Position numbers and translations under genes: made by a program
Part shown: positions 40,951-49,511 of the stretch, piece by piece
Position numbering within the stretch: the stretch's first letter is position 1
How the letters are laid out: each line of letters starts with the position of its first letter
The notes under the pieces: generated by a model
What the model saw: only the letters and a program-made list of their open reading frames with translations
The model's database searches: none
Told to the model about the DNA's origin: nothing
From: an uncultured Bacteroides sp.
Lineage (GTDB): Bacteria; Bacteroidota; Bacteroidia; Bacteroidales; Bacteroidaceae
Length of the DNA: 64,000 nt
Assembly: GCA_900555635.1 (NCBI GenBank)
Contig: USLU01000017.1
Location: 30,649-94,648, forward strand
Direction of reading: 5' to 3'

Positions 40951-42009
40951 ATGGCCAGATGGGAGATAAAGAATGTACGGATGGCAGGCGTTTCGGCAGC
41001 AGTGCCTGAACAGGTAGTTCGTACTTCTGACTTTGATTTTTTTACCAAGGAAGAGGCGGACGTATTTGATAATACTGTAGGCATAAAATGCCGCCATATT
41101 GCTCCAGACTCAATGTGCGCATCAGATATGTGTCAGGCTGCTGCTGAAAAACTATTGGTAGAGCTAGGATGGGAGAGAGAGAGCGTTGATGTTTTGTTAT
41201 TTGAATCCGTGACGGGTGACTATCGCACTCCTCCTACTTCTTGTATCTTGCAGGACAGGCTTTCGTTATCGGAAGATTGTTTCTGTATGGATATCCCTAT
41301 GGGATGCTGTGGATGTATGTATGCAATAACTGTTGCAGGTAATTTGTTAACGACCGGCAATGTGAAGCGTGCTTTGTTGCTTATCGGTGATACAGCATTA
41401 AGGATGGGATCCATGAAAGACAAAAGCCGTGTTCCTTTGTTTGGAGATTGCGGTACGGCAATGGCTTTGGAGTACGATGAGACAGCTAATGATATTGTGG
41501 TTGATTTCCATACATATGGTAAAGGGTATGAAGCATTAATGACCCCTCACGGTGGATTCCGCCATCCGGTTACTCCTGATTCTTTTGAATATGAAGATTT
41601 TGGGAATGGCATAGTTCGTGCACCTATTCATACATTGATAAATGGAATGAACGTTTTTTCTTTTGCGATTTCTCGTCCTCCCAAATCTGTAGAGACCTTT
41701 CTGACGGATTATAAAATTAATCGTGATACGGATGTTGACTATTTTTTGATTCATCAGGCAAATAAGATGATTGTAGATCGTATTGTGAAAAAGCTGAAGT
41801 TGCCTAAAGATAAAGTTCCTTATAATCTTGAAGAGTTTGGTAATTTAGGAGGTGCTTCTATCCCTTCTTTGATGGTAACACGTCTTCACGAACGATTAAG
41901 GAAAGAAGAAACTACTTTGTTGATGTCTTCCTTTGGTCTAGGACTAAGTTGGGGAACTATGTGGGTAAAAACCAAACCGATGGTCATAGCTGATTTAATT
42001 GTGCTGTAA
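40951..42009 (+). CDS. 3-oxoacyl-ACP synthase III (KAS III, FabH-like)
   Basis: A 352-residue thiolase-fold condensing enzyme. The catalytic Cys119 lies in DIPMGCCGCMYA, in place of the usual AACSGF, with His in YFLIHQANKMI and Asn in EFGNLGGASIPS. KAS III enzymes condense a starter acyl-CoA with malonyl-ACP, so with the FabG-like reductases the simplest product would be a 3-hydroxyacyl-ACP such as 3-hydroxybutyryl. Similar gene groups make acyl modifications on sugars in other bacteria. No malonyltransferase is in the cluster, so the malonyl-ACP supply must come from general metabolism. Confidence 0.88.
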   Translation: MARWEIKNVRMAGVSAAVPEQVVRTSDFDFFTKEEADVFDNTVGIKCRHIAPDSMCASDMCQAAAEKLLVELGWERESVDVLLFESVTGDYRTPPTSCILQDRLSLSEDCFCMDIPMGCCGCMYAITVAGNLLTTGNVKRALLLIGDTALRMGSMKDKSRVPLFGDCGTAMALEYDETANDIVVDFHTYGKGYEALMTPHGGFRHPVTPDSFEYEDFGNGIVRAPIHTLINGMNVFSFAISRPPKSVETFLTDYKINRDTDVDYFLIHQANKMIVDRIVKKLKLPKDKVPYNLEEFGNLGGASIPSLMVTRLHERLRKEETTLLMSSFGLGLSWGTMWVKTKPMVIADLIVL

Positions 42010-42041
42010 TATTTTGATATATTTAATTTAAGATTTATAAA

Positions 42042-43115
42042 ATGTCAATCTTTAGAAATAAGGTTTTATTGATTACAGGAGGAACCGGTTCTTTTGGAAA
42101 TGCGGTTCTTAGACGTTTTTTGAATTCCGACATCAAAGAAATTCGAATCTTTAGTCGTGATGAAAAAAAACAGGATGATATGCGTCATCACCTGCAGAAT
42201 CCAAAAGTGAAGTTTTATATTGGGAATGTTCGTGATCGCCAATCTGTAGACAGTGCAATGGTAGGAGTCGATTACGTCTTTTCTGCTGCTGCTCTGAAAC
42301 AAGTGCCGAGCTGTGAGTTTTTTCCATTACAGGCTGTTCAAACCAATGTGATTGGTACAGATAATGTACTAGAATCTGCCATAGCTCATGGAGTGAAAAA
42401 CGTAGTTGTCCTTTCTACAGATAAAGCAGCTTATCCTATCAATGCGATGGGCATTAGCAAGGCAATGATGGAAAAAGTGGCAATTGCCAAAGGACGTGCA
42501 TTGGGTGAAACTGGAGCAACTACTATCTGTTGTACCCGTTATGGTAATGTAATGGCCAGCCGCGGTTCGGTAATTCCTCTTTGGGTGGAACAGATTAAGA
42601 ATGGTAAGGCTATCACTGTTACTGATCCTAACATGACTCGCTTCATGATGACCCTGGATGATGCTGTGGATTTGGTGATGTATGCCTTTGAAAATGGACA
42701 AAATGGTGATTTATTCGTTCAGAAAGCTCCGGCGGCAACATTGGATGTATTGGCACAGGCCTTGAAAGAAACTTATGCACAAATAGAACCGAAGTATGGC
42801 GATATTGAAGTGAAAACAATTGGTACACGGCATGGTGAGAAGTTGTATGAAACCTTAGTGACCCGTGAAGAGATGGCTAAAGCCATTGATATGGGCTATT
42901 ATTATCGTATTCCTTGTGATACACGTGATTTAAACTATGATAAATTCTTTACGGAAGGAAACGAAGAAGTAGCTAAAATAGAAGACTATCATTCTCACAA
43001 TACAGCTCGTCTGGATGTAGAAGGCATGAAACAACTCCTCTTAAAATTGCGCTTTATTCGTGAAGATCTTGGTATAGAAGCGAAAGCCAAAGCTGCAGAA
43101 ATAAAAAGCGAATAA
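42042..43115 (+). CDS. capE: UDP-GlcNAc C5-epimerase/4,6-dehydratase CapE (FnlA)
   Basis: A 357-residue soluble SDR. The NAD motif LLITGGTGSFGNAVLRRFL, the STDKAAYPINAMGISK region (Met in place of Tyr, as in CapE and FlaA1) and RHGEKLYETL are characteristic. It makes the first of three steps to UDP-N-acetyl-L-fucosamine. The next two genes encode the other two steps in the CapE-F-G order. Confidence 0.92.
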   Translation: MSIFRNKVLLITGGTGSFGNAVLRRFLNSDIKEIRIFSRDEKKQDDMRHHLQNPKVKFYIGNVRDRQSVDSAMVGVDYVFSAAALKQVPSCEFFPLQAVQTNVIGTDNVLESAIAHGVKNVVVLSTDKAAYPINAMGISKAMMEKVAIAKGRALGETGATTICCTRYGNVMASRGSVIPLWVEQIKNGKAITVTDPNMTRFMMTLDDAVDLVMYAFENGQNGDLFVQKAPAATLDVLAQALKETYAQIEPKYGDIEVKTIGTRHGEKLYETLVTREEMAKAIDMGYYYRIPCDTRDLNYDKFFTEGNEEVAKIEDYHSHNTARLDVEGMKQLLLKLRFIREDLGIEAKAKAAEIKSE

Positions 43116-43133
43116 CTAAATCAAAAACATTTC

Positions 43134-44282
43134 ATGAACATCTTAGTTACCGGCGCCAAAGGGTTCGTCGGTCGAAATCTTATTTCTCAGTTGCATAATA
43201 TTCAGAGTGGGAAATCAACGAATTATGCGATAGCAGGTGAGGAGTTGACTATTTTTGAATATGATTTAGAAAGTGATCCTGTGGAACTGGAGGTTTATTG
43301 TAAGCAGGCAGACTTCGTTTTTAATTTGGCTGGTGTGAACCGTCCTAAAGATCAGGCGGAGTTTATGACAGGGAACTTTGGTTTTGCTTCTACACTGCTA
43401 GATACATTAAAGAAGTATAAGAACTCTTGTCCTGTGATGATTTCTTCCTCTACGCAGGCTGCTTTGAATAATCCTTATGGTGAATCAAAGCGTGCTGGTG
43501 AACAGCTTCTCTTTGAGTATGCCCAAGAGACAGGTGCCAAGGTTTTGGTATACCGCTTCCCGAATGTATTTGGCAAGTGGTGCCGCCCTAACTATAACAG
43601 TGCGGTGGCTACCTTTTGTTATAATATAGCCCATGATTTGCCTATTCAGGTTAATGACTCATCAGTAGTAATGAATCTTGTCTATGTGGATGATGTAGTA
43701 GATGAACTGATCGGTGCGTTGAGTGGTAATGAACATCGCTGTGGAAATTATTGTGAGGTTCCTGTAGTGCATACGATTAGTCTTGGAGATATTGTGGAAT
43801 TGATTTATTCTTTTAAGGATATGCACAATAACTTGAATGTACCTAATTTAAGTGATGAATTTATCAAGAAACTTTATTCCACTTACTTGTCTTATTTGCC
43901 CCATGAAAAGTTCTGTTATCCATTAAAGATGAATGTGGATGCCAGAGGGAGTTTCACCGAAATAATCCGTACTTCAGACAGGGGGCAGTTTTCTGTGAAT
44001 ATATCTAAGCCGGGCATAACGAAAGGGCAGCATTGGCACCATACTAAAAATGAAAAATTTGTAGTGGTAAGCGGTCGTGGCTTGATTCAACTCCGGAAGA
44101 TAGGGACTGATGAAGTGCTTAACTTCGAGGTGAGTGGAGAGAAGATAGAGGTAGTGGAGATGATACCAGGATATACACATAATATTATTAATCTTTCAAA
44201 TACGGAAGACTTGATAACTTTTATGTGGTGTAATGAATGTTTTGACCCGAATAGACCGGATACTTATTTTGAGAAGGTTTGA
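43134..44282 (+). CDS. capF: UDP-N-acetyl-sugar 4-reductase with cupin, CapF (FnlB)
   Basis: A 382-residue two-domain enzyme. The N-terminal SDR (NILVTGAKGFVGRNL, active site NNPYGESKRAGEQ) is followed by a C-terminal cupin (about 265-380) with metal-binding KGQHWHHTKNEKF. This domain pair is diagnostic of CapF, which epimerises at C3 and reduces the 4-keto group. It is the second step towards UDP-L-FucNAc. Confidence 0.92.
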   Translation: MNILVTGAKGFVGRNLISQLHNIQSGKSTNYAIAGEELTIFEYDLESDPVELEVYCKQADFVFNLAGVNRPKDQAEFMTGNFGFASTLLDTLKKYKNSCPVMISSSTQAALNNPYGESKRAGEQLLFEYAQETGAKVLVYRFPNVFGKWCRPNYNSAVATFCYNIAHDLPIQVNDSSVVMNLVYVDDVVDELIGALSGNEHRCGNYCEVPVVHTISLGDIVELIYSFKDMHNNLNVPNLSDEFIKKLYSTYLSYLPHEKFCYPLKMNVDARGSFTEIIRTSDRGQFSVNISKPGITKGQHWHHTKNEKFVVVSGRGLIQLRKIGTDEVLNFEVSGEKIEVVEMIPGYTHNIINLSNTEDLITFMWCNECFDPNRPDTYFEKV

Positions 44283-44313
44283 AGGTATACAATTAGAAGG
44301 ACAAATAAAAAAA

Positions 44314-45498
44314 ATGGAGATTAGATTGAATTATTCAGATATAAAGTTTCAAGAGAACGGCAAATTGAAGCTATTGATTATTGTAGGTACGCGACCGGAA
44401 ATAATACGTTTAGCCGCCGTTATCAATAAATGTCGAAAATACTTTGACTGTGTTTTGGCACACACAGGCCAAAACTATGACTACAACTTGAACGGTGTTT
44501 TCTTTCATGACCTGAAACTGAAAGACCCTGATGTATATATGGATGCTGTGGGTGATGATTTGGGAGCAACGATGGGTAATATCATCAATGCCAGTTATAA
44601 GCTGATGTCTCAGATTAAGCCTGATGCGGTATTGGTCTTAGGAGATACGAACTCATGTTTGAGTGTTATTGGGGCAAAACGTCTGCATATTCCAATTTTT
44701 CACATGGAAGCTGGTAATCGGTGTTTTGATGAATGTCTACCAGAAGAGACAAACCGTCGTATCGTGGATATTATCTCAGATATGAATCTTTGCTATTCGG
44801 AACATGCCCGTAGATATTTGAATGCTTCGGGAGTAGCAAAAGAACGTACTTATGTGACAGGTTCACCTATGGCGGAAGTCTTACATGAGAATTTGGCTGA
44901 AATACAAAGCTCGGATATACATCAGCGTCTGGGATTGCAGAGAGGAAAGTATATTTTGCTATCTGCTCATAGAGAAGAGAATATAGATACGGAGAATAAT
45001 TTTCTTTCACTATTTCAGGCAATCAATGCTATGGCTGCAAAATATGACATGCCTATTCTTTATTCTTGTCACCCTCGTAGCAGAAAACGTTTGGAAAGTA
45101 ATGAATTTAAATTGGACGATCGTGTCATTCAACATGAACCGCTTGGCTTCCATGATTACAATTGTTTGCAGATGAATGCGTATGCCGTTGTGAGTGATAG
45201 CGGAACGCTGCCTGAAGAAAGCTCTTTCTTTACTTCTGTAGGATATCCTTTCCCCGCTGTTTGTATTCGTACCAGTACGGAGCGCCCGGAAGCTTTAGAT
45301 AAAGGTGTATTTGTATTGGCCGGAATTGATAAAAAATCATTGCTGCAAGCTGTAGATACGGCGGTTGAGATGAATAATAATGGCGATAATGGTATTCCAG
45401 TACCGAATTATACAGATGAAAATGTATCAACCAAGGTAGTGAAGCTGATACAGAGCTACACGGGAATAGTAAATAAATTAGTTTGGAGAAAATTCTAA
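44314..45498 (+). CDS. capG: UDP-N-acetylglucosamine 2-epimerase family, CapG (FnlC)
   Basis: A 394-residue GT-B-like epimerase of the WecB family, the last step to UDP-N-acetyl-L-fucosamine. LLIIVGTRPEIIRLAAVI, HTGQNYDYNLN, HMEAGNRCFDECLPEETNRR and LSAHREENID are characteristic. The start at 44314 (MEIRLNYSD) avoids a 50-base overlap with the capF gene that a start at 44233 would need. Confidence 0.92.
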   Translation: MEIRLNYSDIKFQENGKLKLLIIVGTRPEIIRLAAVINKCRKYFDCVLAHTGQNYDYNLNGVFFHDLKLKDPDVYMDAVGDDLGATMGNIINASYKLMSQIKPDAVLVLGDTNSCLSVIGAKRLHIPIFHMEAGNRCFDECLPEETNRRIVDIISDMNLCYSEHARRYLNASGVAKERTYVTGSPMAEVLHENLAEIQSSDIHQRLGLQRGKYILLSAHREENIDTENNFLSLFQAINAMAAKYDMPILYSCHPRSRKRLESNEFKLDDRVIQHEPLGFHDYNCLQMNAYAVVSDSGTLPEESSFFTSVGYPFPAVCIRTSTERPEALDKGVFVLAGIDKKSLLQAVDTAVEMNNNGDNGIPVPNYTDENVSTKVVKLIQSYTGIVNKLVWRKF

Positions 45499-45501
45499 AA
45501 A

Positions 45502-46740
45502 ATGCCTAAAAAGATTCTGATACATAGCTTGGTATTTAGGCCGGATGGGGTTTCTACTGCTTATCTTTATAATGATATTGCTTTAGAATTTCAAAAAAGT
45601 GGTTATGAGGTTGTTGTTTTAACAACTACTCCTCATTACAATGTAATACAAGAACAAATTGCGCAAATTCCTATGACGTGGAAGTTGTGGGGATTGTGTA
45701 AGGAAAGTAACTTTCAAGGCATAAAAGTATTGCATATACCTCAAAAGAAATTTAAGAGTACTATTTTGCGTGTTTTGGGTTTTCTTTATTGGCATATTGT
45801 CTCTTTCTTTATAGGTCTATTTCAGAAAAATGTAGATGTTATTTTGTCTCCTTCTCCTCCTTTGACAATTGGTGTGATCAATCTTTGGTTGGCTAAACTA
45901 AAAGGATGCAAGGTCGTATATAATGTACAAGAGATCTATCCTGATATTTTGGGAAAGAAGCAGGGCATTATTGTATCAATTTTGTCTAAAATGGAGAGGT
46001 ATGTGTATAATAATTCTGATGCTGTGACTACTATTGATCAGGTTTTCTATGATACAATCGTAGGCCGCTTTAAAGATAGATCGAAACTTCATATAATTCC
46101 CAATTTTGTAGATACAGAACTTTATAATCGTAACAAAGCTGAGCGAATACATTTGGATGATAGACTATTTCCTAAAACAGATTCATTGAAATTGTTATAT
46201 GCGGGTAATGTAGGATTTGCACAAGACTGGGAAACTCTGATCGAATTGGCCAAGGCCACCCAGAATTATCCCGTTGAGTACTTTGTTATAGGAGAAGGAG
46301 TTATGAAACCCTATCTAATAAAACAAGTTGAAGAAATGAAGTTATTCAATGTGCATATATTACCATATCAAAGCCGTGAATCTATTCCTGGCATTTTAGC
46401 TTATTCTGATATCCAATTTATTTTCATGAATCCAGAGATGGAGATGCAAGGTTTTCCGTCGAAAGTATATACTATTATGGCTTGTGGTAAACCTTTATTG
46501 GTTTGTTCAGGAAATGGGACGCCTATTGTTAATTTCTTAAAGGACTATGATTGTGCCAAGCTTGTTCAAGATAGAGATTCTCGGAAAAAAGTTGAAGAAA
46601 TAGCTCGTTGGTTACAATGTGTTTCTAAAGAGAAATTAGCTTTAATGGGGGAGAATGGCCTGAATATAATAACGAAATATTACGCGAAAGATATTGTTAC
46701 TCAACAATATGTAAAACGAATAGAACTTCTGTTGAACTAA
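45502..46740 (+). CDS. Glycosyltransferase family 4, probable L-FucNAc transferase (WbuB-like)
   Basis: A 412-residue GT-B enzyme. KILIHSLVFRPDGVSTAYLYNDIALEF opens the acceptor domain and the donor domain has YAGNVGFAQDWETL and GFPSKVYTIMACGKPLL, as in WbuB and WbnH-like proteins. In many O-antigen and capsule loci WbuB follows the three FucNAc genes, as here, and transfers L-FucNAc to the lipid-linked first sugar. The four-base spacing to capG supports the coupling. Confidence 0.85.
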   Translation: MPKKILIHSLVFRPDGVSTAYLYNDIALEFQKSGYEVVVLTTTPHYNVIQEQIAQIPMTWKLWGLCKESNFQGIKVLHIPQKKFKSTILRVLGFLYWHIVSFFIGLFQKNVDVILSPSPPLTIGVINLWLAKLKGCKVVYNVQEIYPDILGKKQGIIVSILSKMERYVYNNSDAVTTIDQVFYDTIVGRFKDRSKLHIIPNFVDTELYNRNKAERIHLDDRLFPKTDSLKLLYAGNVGFAQDWETLIELAKATQNYPVEYFVIGEGVMKPYLIKQVEEMKLFNVHILPYQSRESIPGILAYSDIQFIFMNPEMEMQGFPSKVYTIMACGKPLLVCSGNGTPIVNFLKDYDCAKLVQDRDSRKKVEEIARWLQCVSKEKLALMGENGLNIITKYYAKDIVTQQYVKRIELLLN

Positions 46741-46744
46741 GATA

Positions 46745-47725
46745 ATGAATATACTTATTACTGGAATACATGGTTTTGTGGGTTCTAACTTAGTACTTGC
46801 TTTGAAGGAACACCATGCCCTTTATGGTTTGGATATCATTTCCCCTGATAAAGAAGGAGTAGTAAGAACTTTTGCTTGGAAAGATATTGAAGCTACTTCT
46901 TTACCGATTCAAAATTTGCCACAGTTTGATGCCATAATCCATTTGGCTGGTAAAGCGCATGACACCAAGAATCAGTCAGCAGCTCAGGTCTATTTTGATA
47001 TCAATACTGGATTGACGCAAAAAATATTCGATTTTTTTCTGGAGTCACAGATTAAGAAATTTATCTTTTTCAGTTCTGTAAAGGCTGCTGCTAATAGTGT
47101 TGTAGGAGATGCACTGAGGGAAAATGTTATTCCGACTCCGGTAGGACCTTATGGCGAAAGCAAGATTGCTGCTGAAAATTACATTCTCGACAAATTGAAA
47201 GTTGAAAATGGCAAGTTGAAAACTCCTTCGCAAAATAATAAGCAGGTGTATATTCTTCGTCCTTGTATGATTCATGGTCCTGGCAATAAAGGAAATTTGA
47301 ATCTACTTTACAATGTTGTAAAGAAAGGAATTCCCTGGCCTTTAGGTGACTTTGAGAACCGGAGGTCGTTTACCTCGATTGATAATCTTTGTTATGTGGT
47401 GGATGGCTTGCTGGCAAAGAATGTAGCCAGTGGCATTTACCACATGGGAGATGACGAAGCGTTGTCGACCAATGAACTGATTACTTTGATGTGTACGGTC
47501 TTGGGACGTAAGCCACAAATATGGAAGGTGAACAGGCGGATGATGGAAGGTTGTGCCAGACTGGGTACATTGCTACATCTGCCATTAAACACAGAACGCT
47601 TGTGCAAGTTGACTGAAAATTATGTGGTGAGCAATACGAAGATAAAGGCTGCGTTGGGGATTGATAAAATGCCTGTGAGAGCTTCGGATGGAATAGTGAA
47701 AACGATAGAGTCGTTTTTAAAGTAG
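46745..47725 (+). CDS. NAD-dependent epimerase/4-reductase (WbpV-like)
   Basis: A 326-residue SDR that is the usual partner of a WecA/WbpL-like transferase. NILITGIHGFVGSNLVLAL and the YGESK active site (VGPYGESKIAAENY) are seen, then HGPGNKGNLNLLYNVVKKGIPWPLG (shown by HGPGNKGNLN), which is the WbpV/Bacteroides family signature. It would reduce the 4-keto-6-deoxy-GlcNAc made by the 22411 gene to D-QuiNAc or D-FucNAc. Residues 150-160 (KLKVENGKLKT) come from a heptamer repeat inserted in frame. Confidence 0.85.
   Translation: MNILITGIHGFVGSNLVLALKEHHALYGLDIISPDKEGVVRTFAWKDIEATSLPIQNLPQFDAIIHLAGKAHDTKNQSAAQVYFDINTGLTQKIFDFFLESQIKKFIFFSSVKAAANSVVGDALRENVIPTPVGPYGESKIAAENYILDKLKVENGKLKTPSQNNKQVYILRPCMIHGPGNKGNLNLLYNVVKKGIPWPLGDFENRRSFTSIDNLCYVVDGLLAKNVASGIYHMGDDEALSTNELITLMCTVLGRKPQIWKVNRRMMEGCARLGTLLHLPLNTERLCKLTENYVVSNTKIKAALGIDKMPVRASDGIVKTIESFLK
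47192..47226. repeat. 7-bp repeat array inside a coding sequence
   Basis: Five 7-base units (AAATTGA, AAGTTGA, AAATGGC, AAGTTGA, AAACTCC) lie within the WbpV-like gene. They encode a charged stretch between the active-site helix and the VYILRP strand, a place where most family members have a short loop. Confidence 0.7.
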
Positions 47726-47789
47726 GAATAAATGTTAGACGGATTGGAGGGAGAAATTCTTTATCCTATATTTTAAACTTTTCATTCTA

Positions 47790-48755
47790 ATGTATTATAT
47801 AATTGTATTAGTTCTGTTATTTGTGACAGAGCTTTTCTATTTTAGAATTGCTGATAAATGTAATATCATTGATAAACCCAATCAGCGGAGTAGTCATACA
47901 CAGATAACGTTGCGGGGTGGGGGAGTTATCTTCTATTTTGGGGCGTTGGCTTATTTCTTGGCGAATGGTTTTGGATATCCTTGGCTCATGCTGGCGTTAA
48001 CATTGGTGACAAGTATCAGCTTTGTAGATGATATTCGTTCTACTTCACAGAAGCTACGGTTAATGTTTCATTTTTCAGCCATGGCGTTGATGTTCTACCA
48101 ATGGGGATTGTTCTCATTGCATTGGTGGTGGATTGTAATTGCATTGGTGGTGTGTACGGGGATTATTAATGCCTATAACTTCATGGATGGTATCAACGGC
48201 ATTACAGGAGGATACTCACTGGTGGTACTAACGGTATTAGCCTATATAAACAGTGAGGTTGTGAGTTTTGTAGATGAGAACTTAATTTATACAGTCATTT
48301 GCTCTGTATTAGTATTCTGCTTCTTCAATTTTCGTAATCGAGCCAAATGCTTTGCCGGTGATGTAGGCTCAGTAAGCATTGCTTTTATAATATTATTCCT
48401 GATAGGCAAACTGATTATCGAGACAAAGGATTTCAGTTGGATTATCTTGCTGGCAGTTTATGGTGTGGATAGCGTACTGACCATTATTCATCGGTTAATG
48501 TTGCATGAAAATATTGGTTTACCACATCGCAAACATTTGTATCAATTGATGGCGAATGAATTGAAAGTTCCACATGTTGTGGTGTCGGCTATTTATATGG
48601 TGTTACAGCTTATTATAGCTATCGGACTACTGTGGCTGCCTATTAACCATTGGGTATATTTCTTTCTTGTGATTGTTGTTTTGGTAATAATTTATATCTG
48701 CTTTATGAAAAAGTATTATCCTTTGCATGAGGCTTATTTAAAACAGAAGAGATGA
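47790..48755 (+). CDS. Undecaprenyl-phosphate HexNAc-1-phosphate transferase (WecA/WbpL-like)
   Basis: A 321-residue polytopic membrane enzyme of the MraY/WecA family that starts repeat-unit assembly on undecaprenyl phosphate. The DDIRSTSQKLRL, NFMDGINGITGG and FAGDVGSVSIAF motifs and the C-terminal HRLMLHENIGLPHRKHLYQ loop are of the WbpL type, which prefers FucNAc or QuiNAc over GlcNAc. It matches the supply of that sugar by the 22411 and 46745 gene products. Confidence 0.92.
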   Translation: MYYIIVLVLLFVTELFYFRIADKCNIIDKPNQRSSHTQITLRGGGVIFYFGALAYFLANGFGYPWLMLALTLVTSISFVDDIRSTSQKLRLMFHFSAMALMFYQWGLFSLHWWWIVIALVVCTGIINAYNFMDGINGITGGYSLVVLTVLAYINSEVVSFVDENLIYTVICSVLVFCFFNFRNRAKCFAGDVGSVSIAFIILFLIGKLIIETKDFSWIILLAVYGVDSVLTIIHRLMLHENIGLPHRKHLYQLMANELKVPHVVVSAIYMVLQLIIAIGLLWLPINHWVYFFLVIVVLVIIYICFMKKYYPLHEAYLKQKR

Positions 48756-49144
48756 TAATAGATAATCAATTATTGGATAAGGTTTCCGATCAGGCAAAAA
48801 GTAATGAACGCTTGCGTATGAACTTTAACTTGCATGATAATTTGGATGCCAAAGCTCAACGTTTACTCAATGCACTTGAAGTTGGAACCGTTTTGCCTAT
48901 ACACAGGCATCAACATACAGCAGAAACTTACCTCTTGCTTCGTGGACGTATAAATGTCATGTTTTATAATGATGAAGGTGAGGAGATGGAGCGTTATGAA
49001 CTTCAGTCCGGTGAGGGACGTTATGGGGTTCATATCCCCCAAGGTCAATGGCATACGTTAGAGGTATTGGAATCTTCCGTTATATTTGAAGTGAAGGATG
49101 GTCCTTATATGCCATTGAAATCTGAGGATATTAGAATGGATTAA
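48752..49144 (+). CDS. wbuC: WbuC family cupin protein
   Basis: A 130-residue cupin often found at the end of FucNAc-containing O-antigen and capsule loci. The metal-binding pattern HRHQHTAETYLLLRGRINVMFY, shown in part by HRHQHTAETY, and HIPQGQWHTLEVL are intact. The ATG overlaps the previous stop codon (ATGA), so it is translationally coupled. Its enzymatic role has not been established. Confidence 0.9.
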   Translation: MIIDNQLLDKVSDQAKSNERLRMNFNLHDNLDAKAQRLLNALEVGTVLPIHRHQHTAETYLLLRGRINVMFYNDEGEEMERYELQSGEGRYGVHIPQGQWHTLEVLESSVIFEVKDGPYMPLKSEDIRMD

Positions 49145-49248
49145 TAATGTGTTACGCAAAATATAGTTATTACAGCTTTGTAAGCTGTTTCCCCACAATC
49201 GGGTTCTAAGTAATTTTAATCTGATTGTATTAGTAAAAATGTGTTGAG

Positions 49249-49280
49249 AGAGGATTCCTTGTGAAAGGCGTCCTCTTTTT
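49249..49280 (+). terminator. Intrinsic terminator at the end of the capsule operon (first)
   Basis: AGAGGA at 49249-49254 pairs with TCCTCT at 49271-49276, followed by T5. Confidence 0.65.
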
Positions 49281-49304
49281 ATATACGCTCACCATCTAGG
49301 GTCT

Positions 49305-49340
49305 AATTCCCGGCTGTTTTGTTACAGTCGGGAATTTCTT
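49305..49340 (+). terminator. Intrinsic terminator at the end of the capsule operon (second)
   Basis: AATTCCCGGCTG pairs with CAGTCGGGAATT, one G-U, with an 8-base loop and CTTTT. The two hairpins in tandem close the 28-kb operon. Confidence 0.8.
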
Positions 49341-49350
49341 TTATATGCCA

Positions 49351-49425
49351 ATTTATGTCGTTCATAGTGCGATTTATGTCGTATAGAAAAAAGATTTTTT
49401 TTATTATTTATAATTTCTACTTTTG
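49351..49425 (+). promoter_or_regulatory. LytTR-type direct-repeat site and promoter of the inhibitor-like gene
   Basis: ATTTATGTCG occurs at 49351-49360 and again at 49372-49381, a 21-base period. A -7 box TACTTTTG stands at 49418-49425, with 37 bases between the CG of the second repeat and the box. Two helical turns between repeats is what LytTR-family response regulators bind. The same layout precedes 50348. Confidence 0.6.
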
Positions 49426-49511
49426 AGTTAAATAATTGATAAATAGTATTTGTTTGATGACAATAAAAATGTCCGGTCATTGATATTTTAAATCTTTAAA
49501 ACCTTATTGTT

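Noticed and set aside
37535..42009. Type I polyketide synthase or nonribosomal peptide cluster
   Set aside because: All enzymes are discrete, there are no ketosynthase-acyltransferase modules, condensation domains or thioesterases. A short acyl module fits better.
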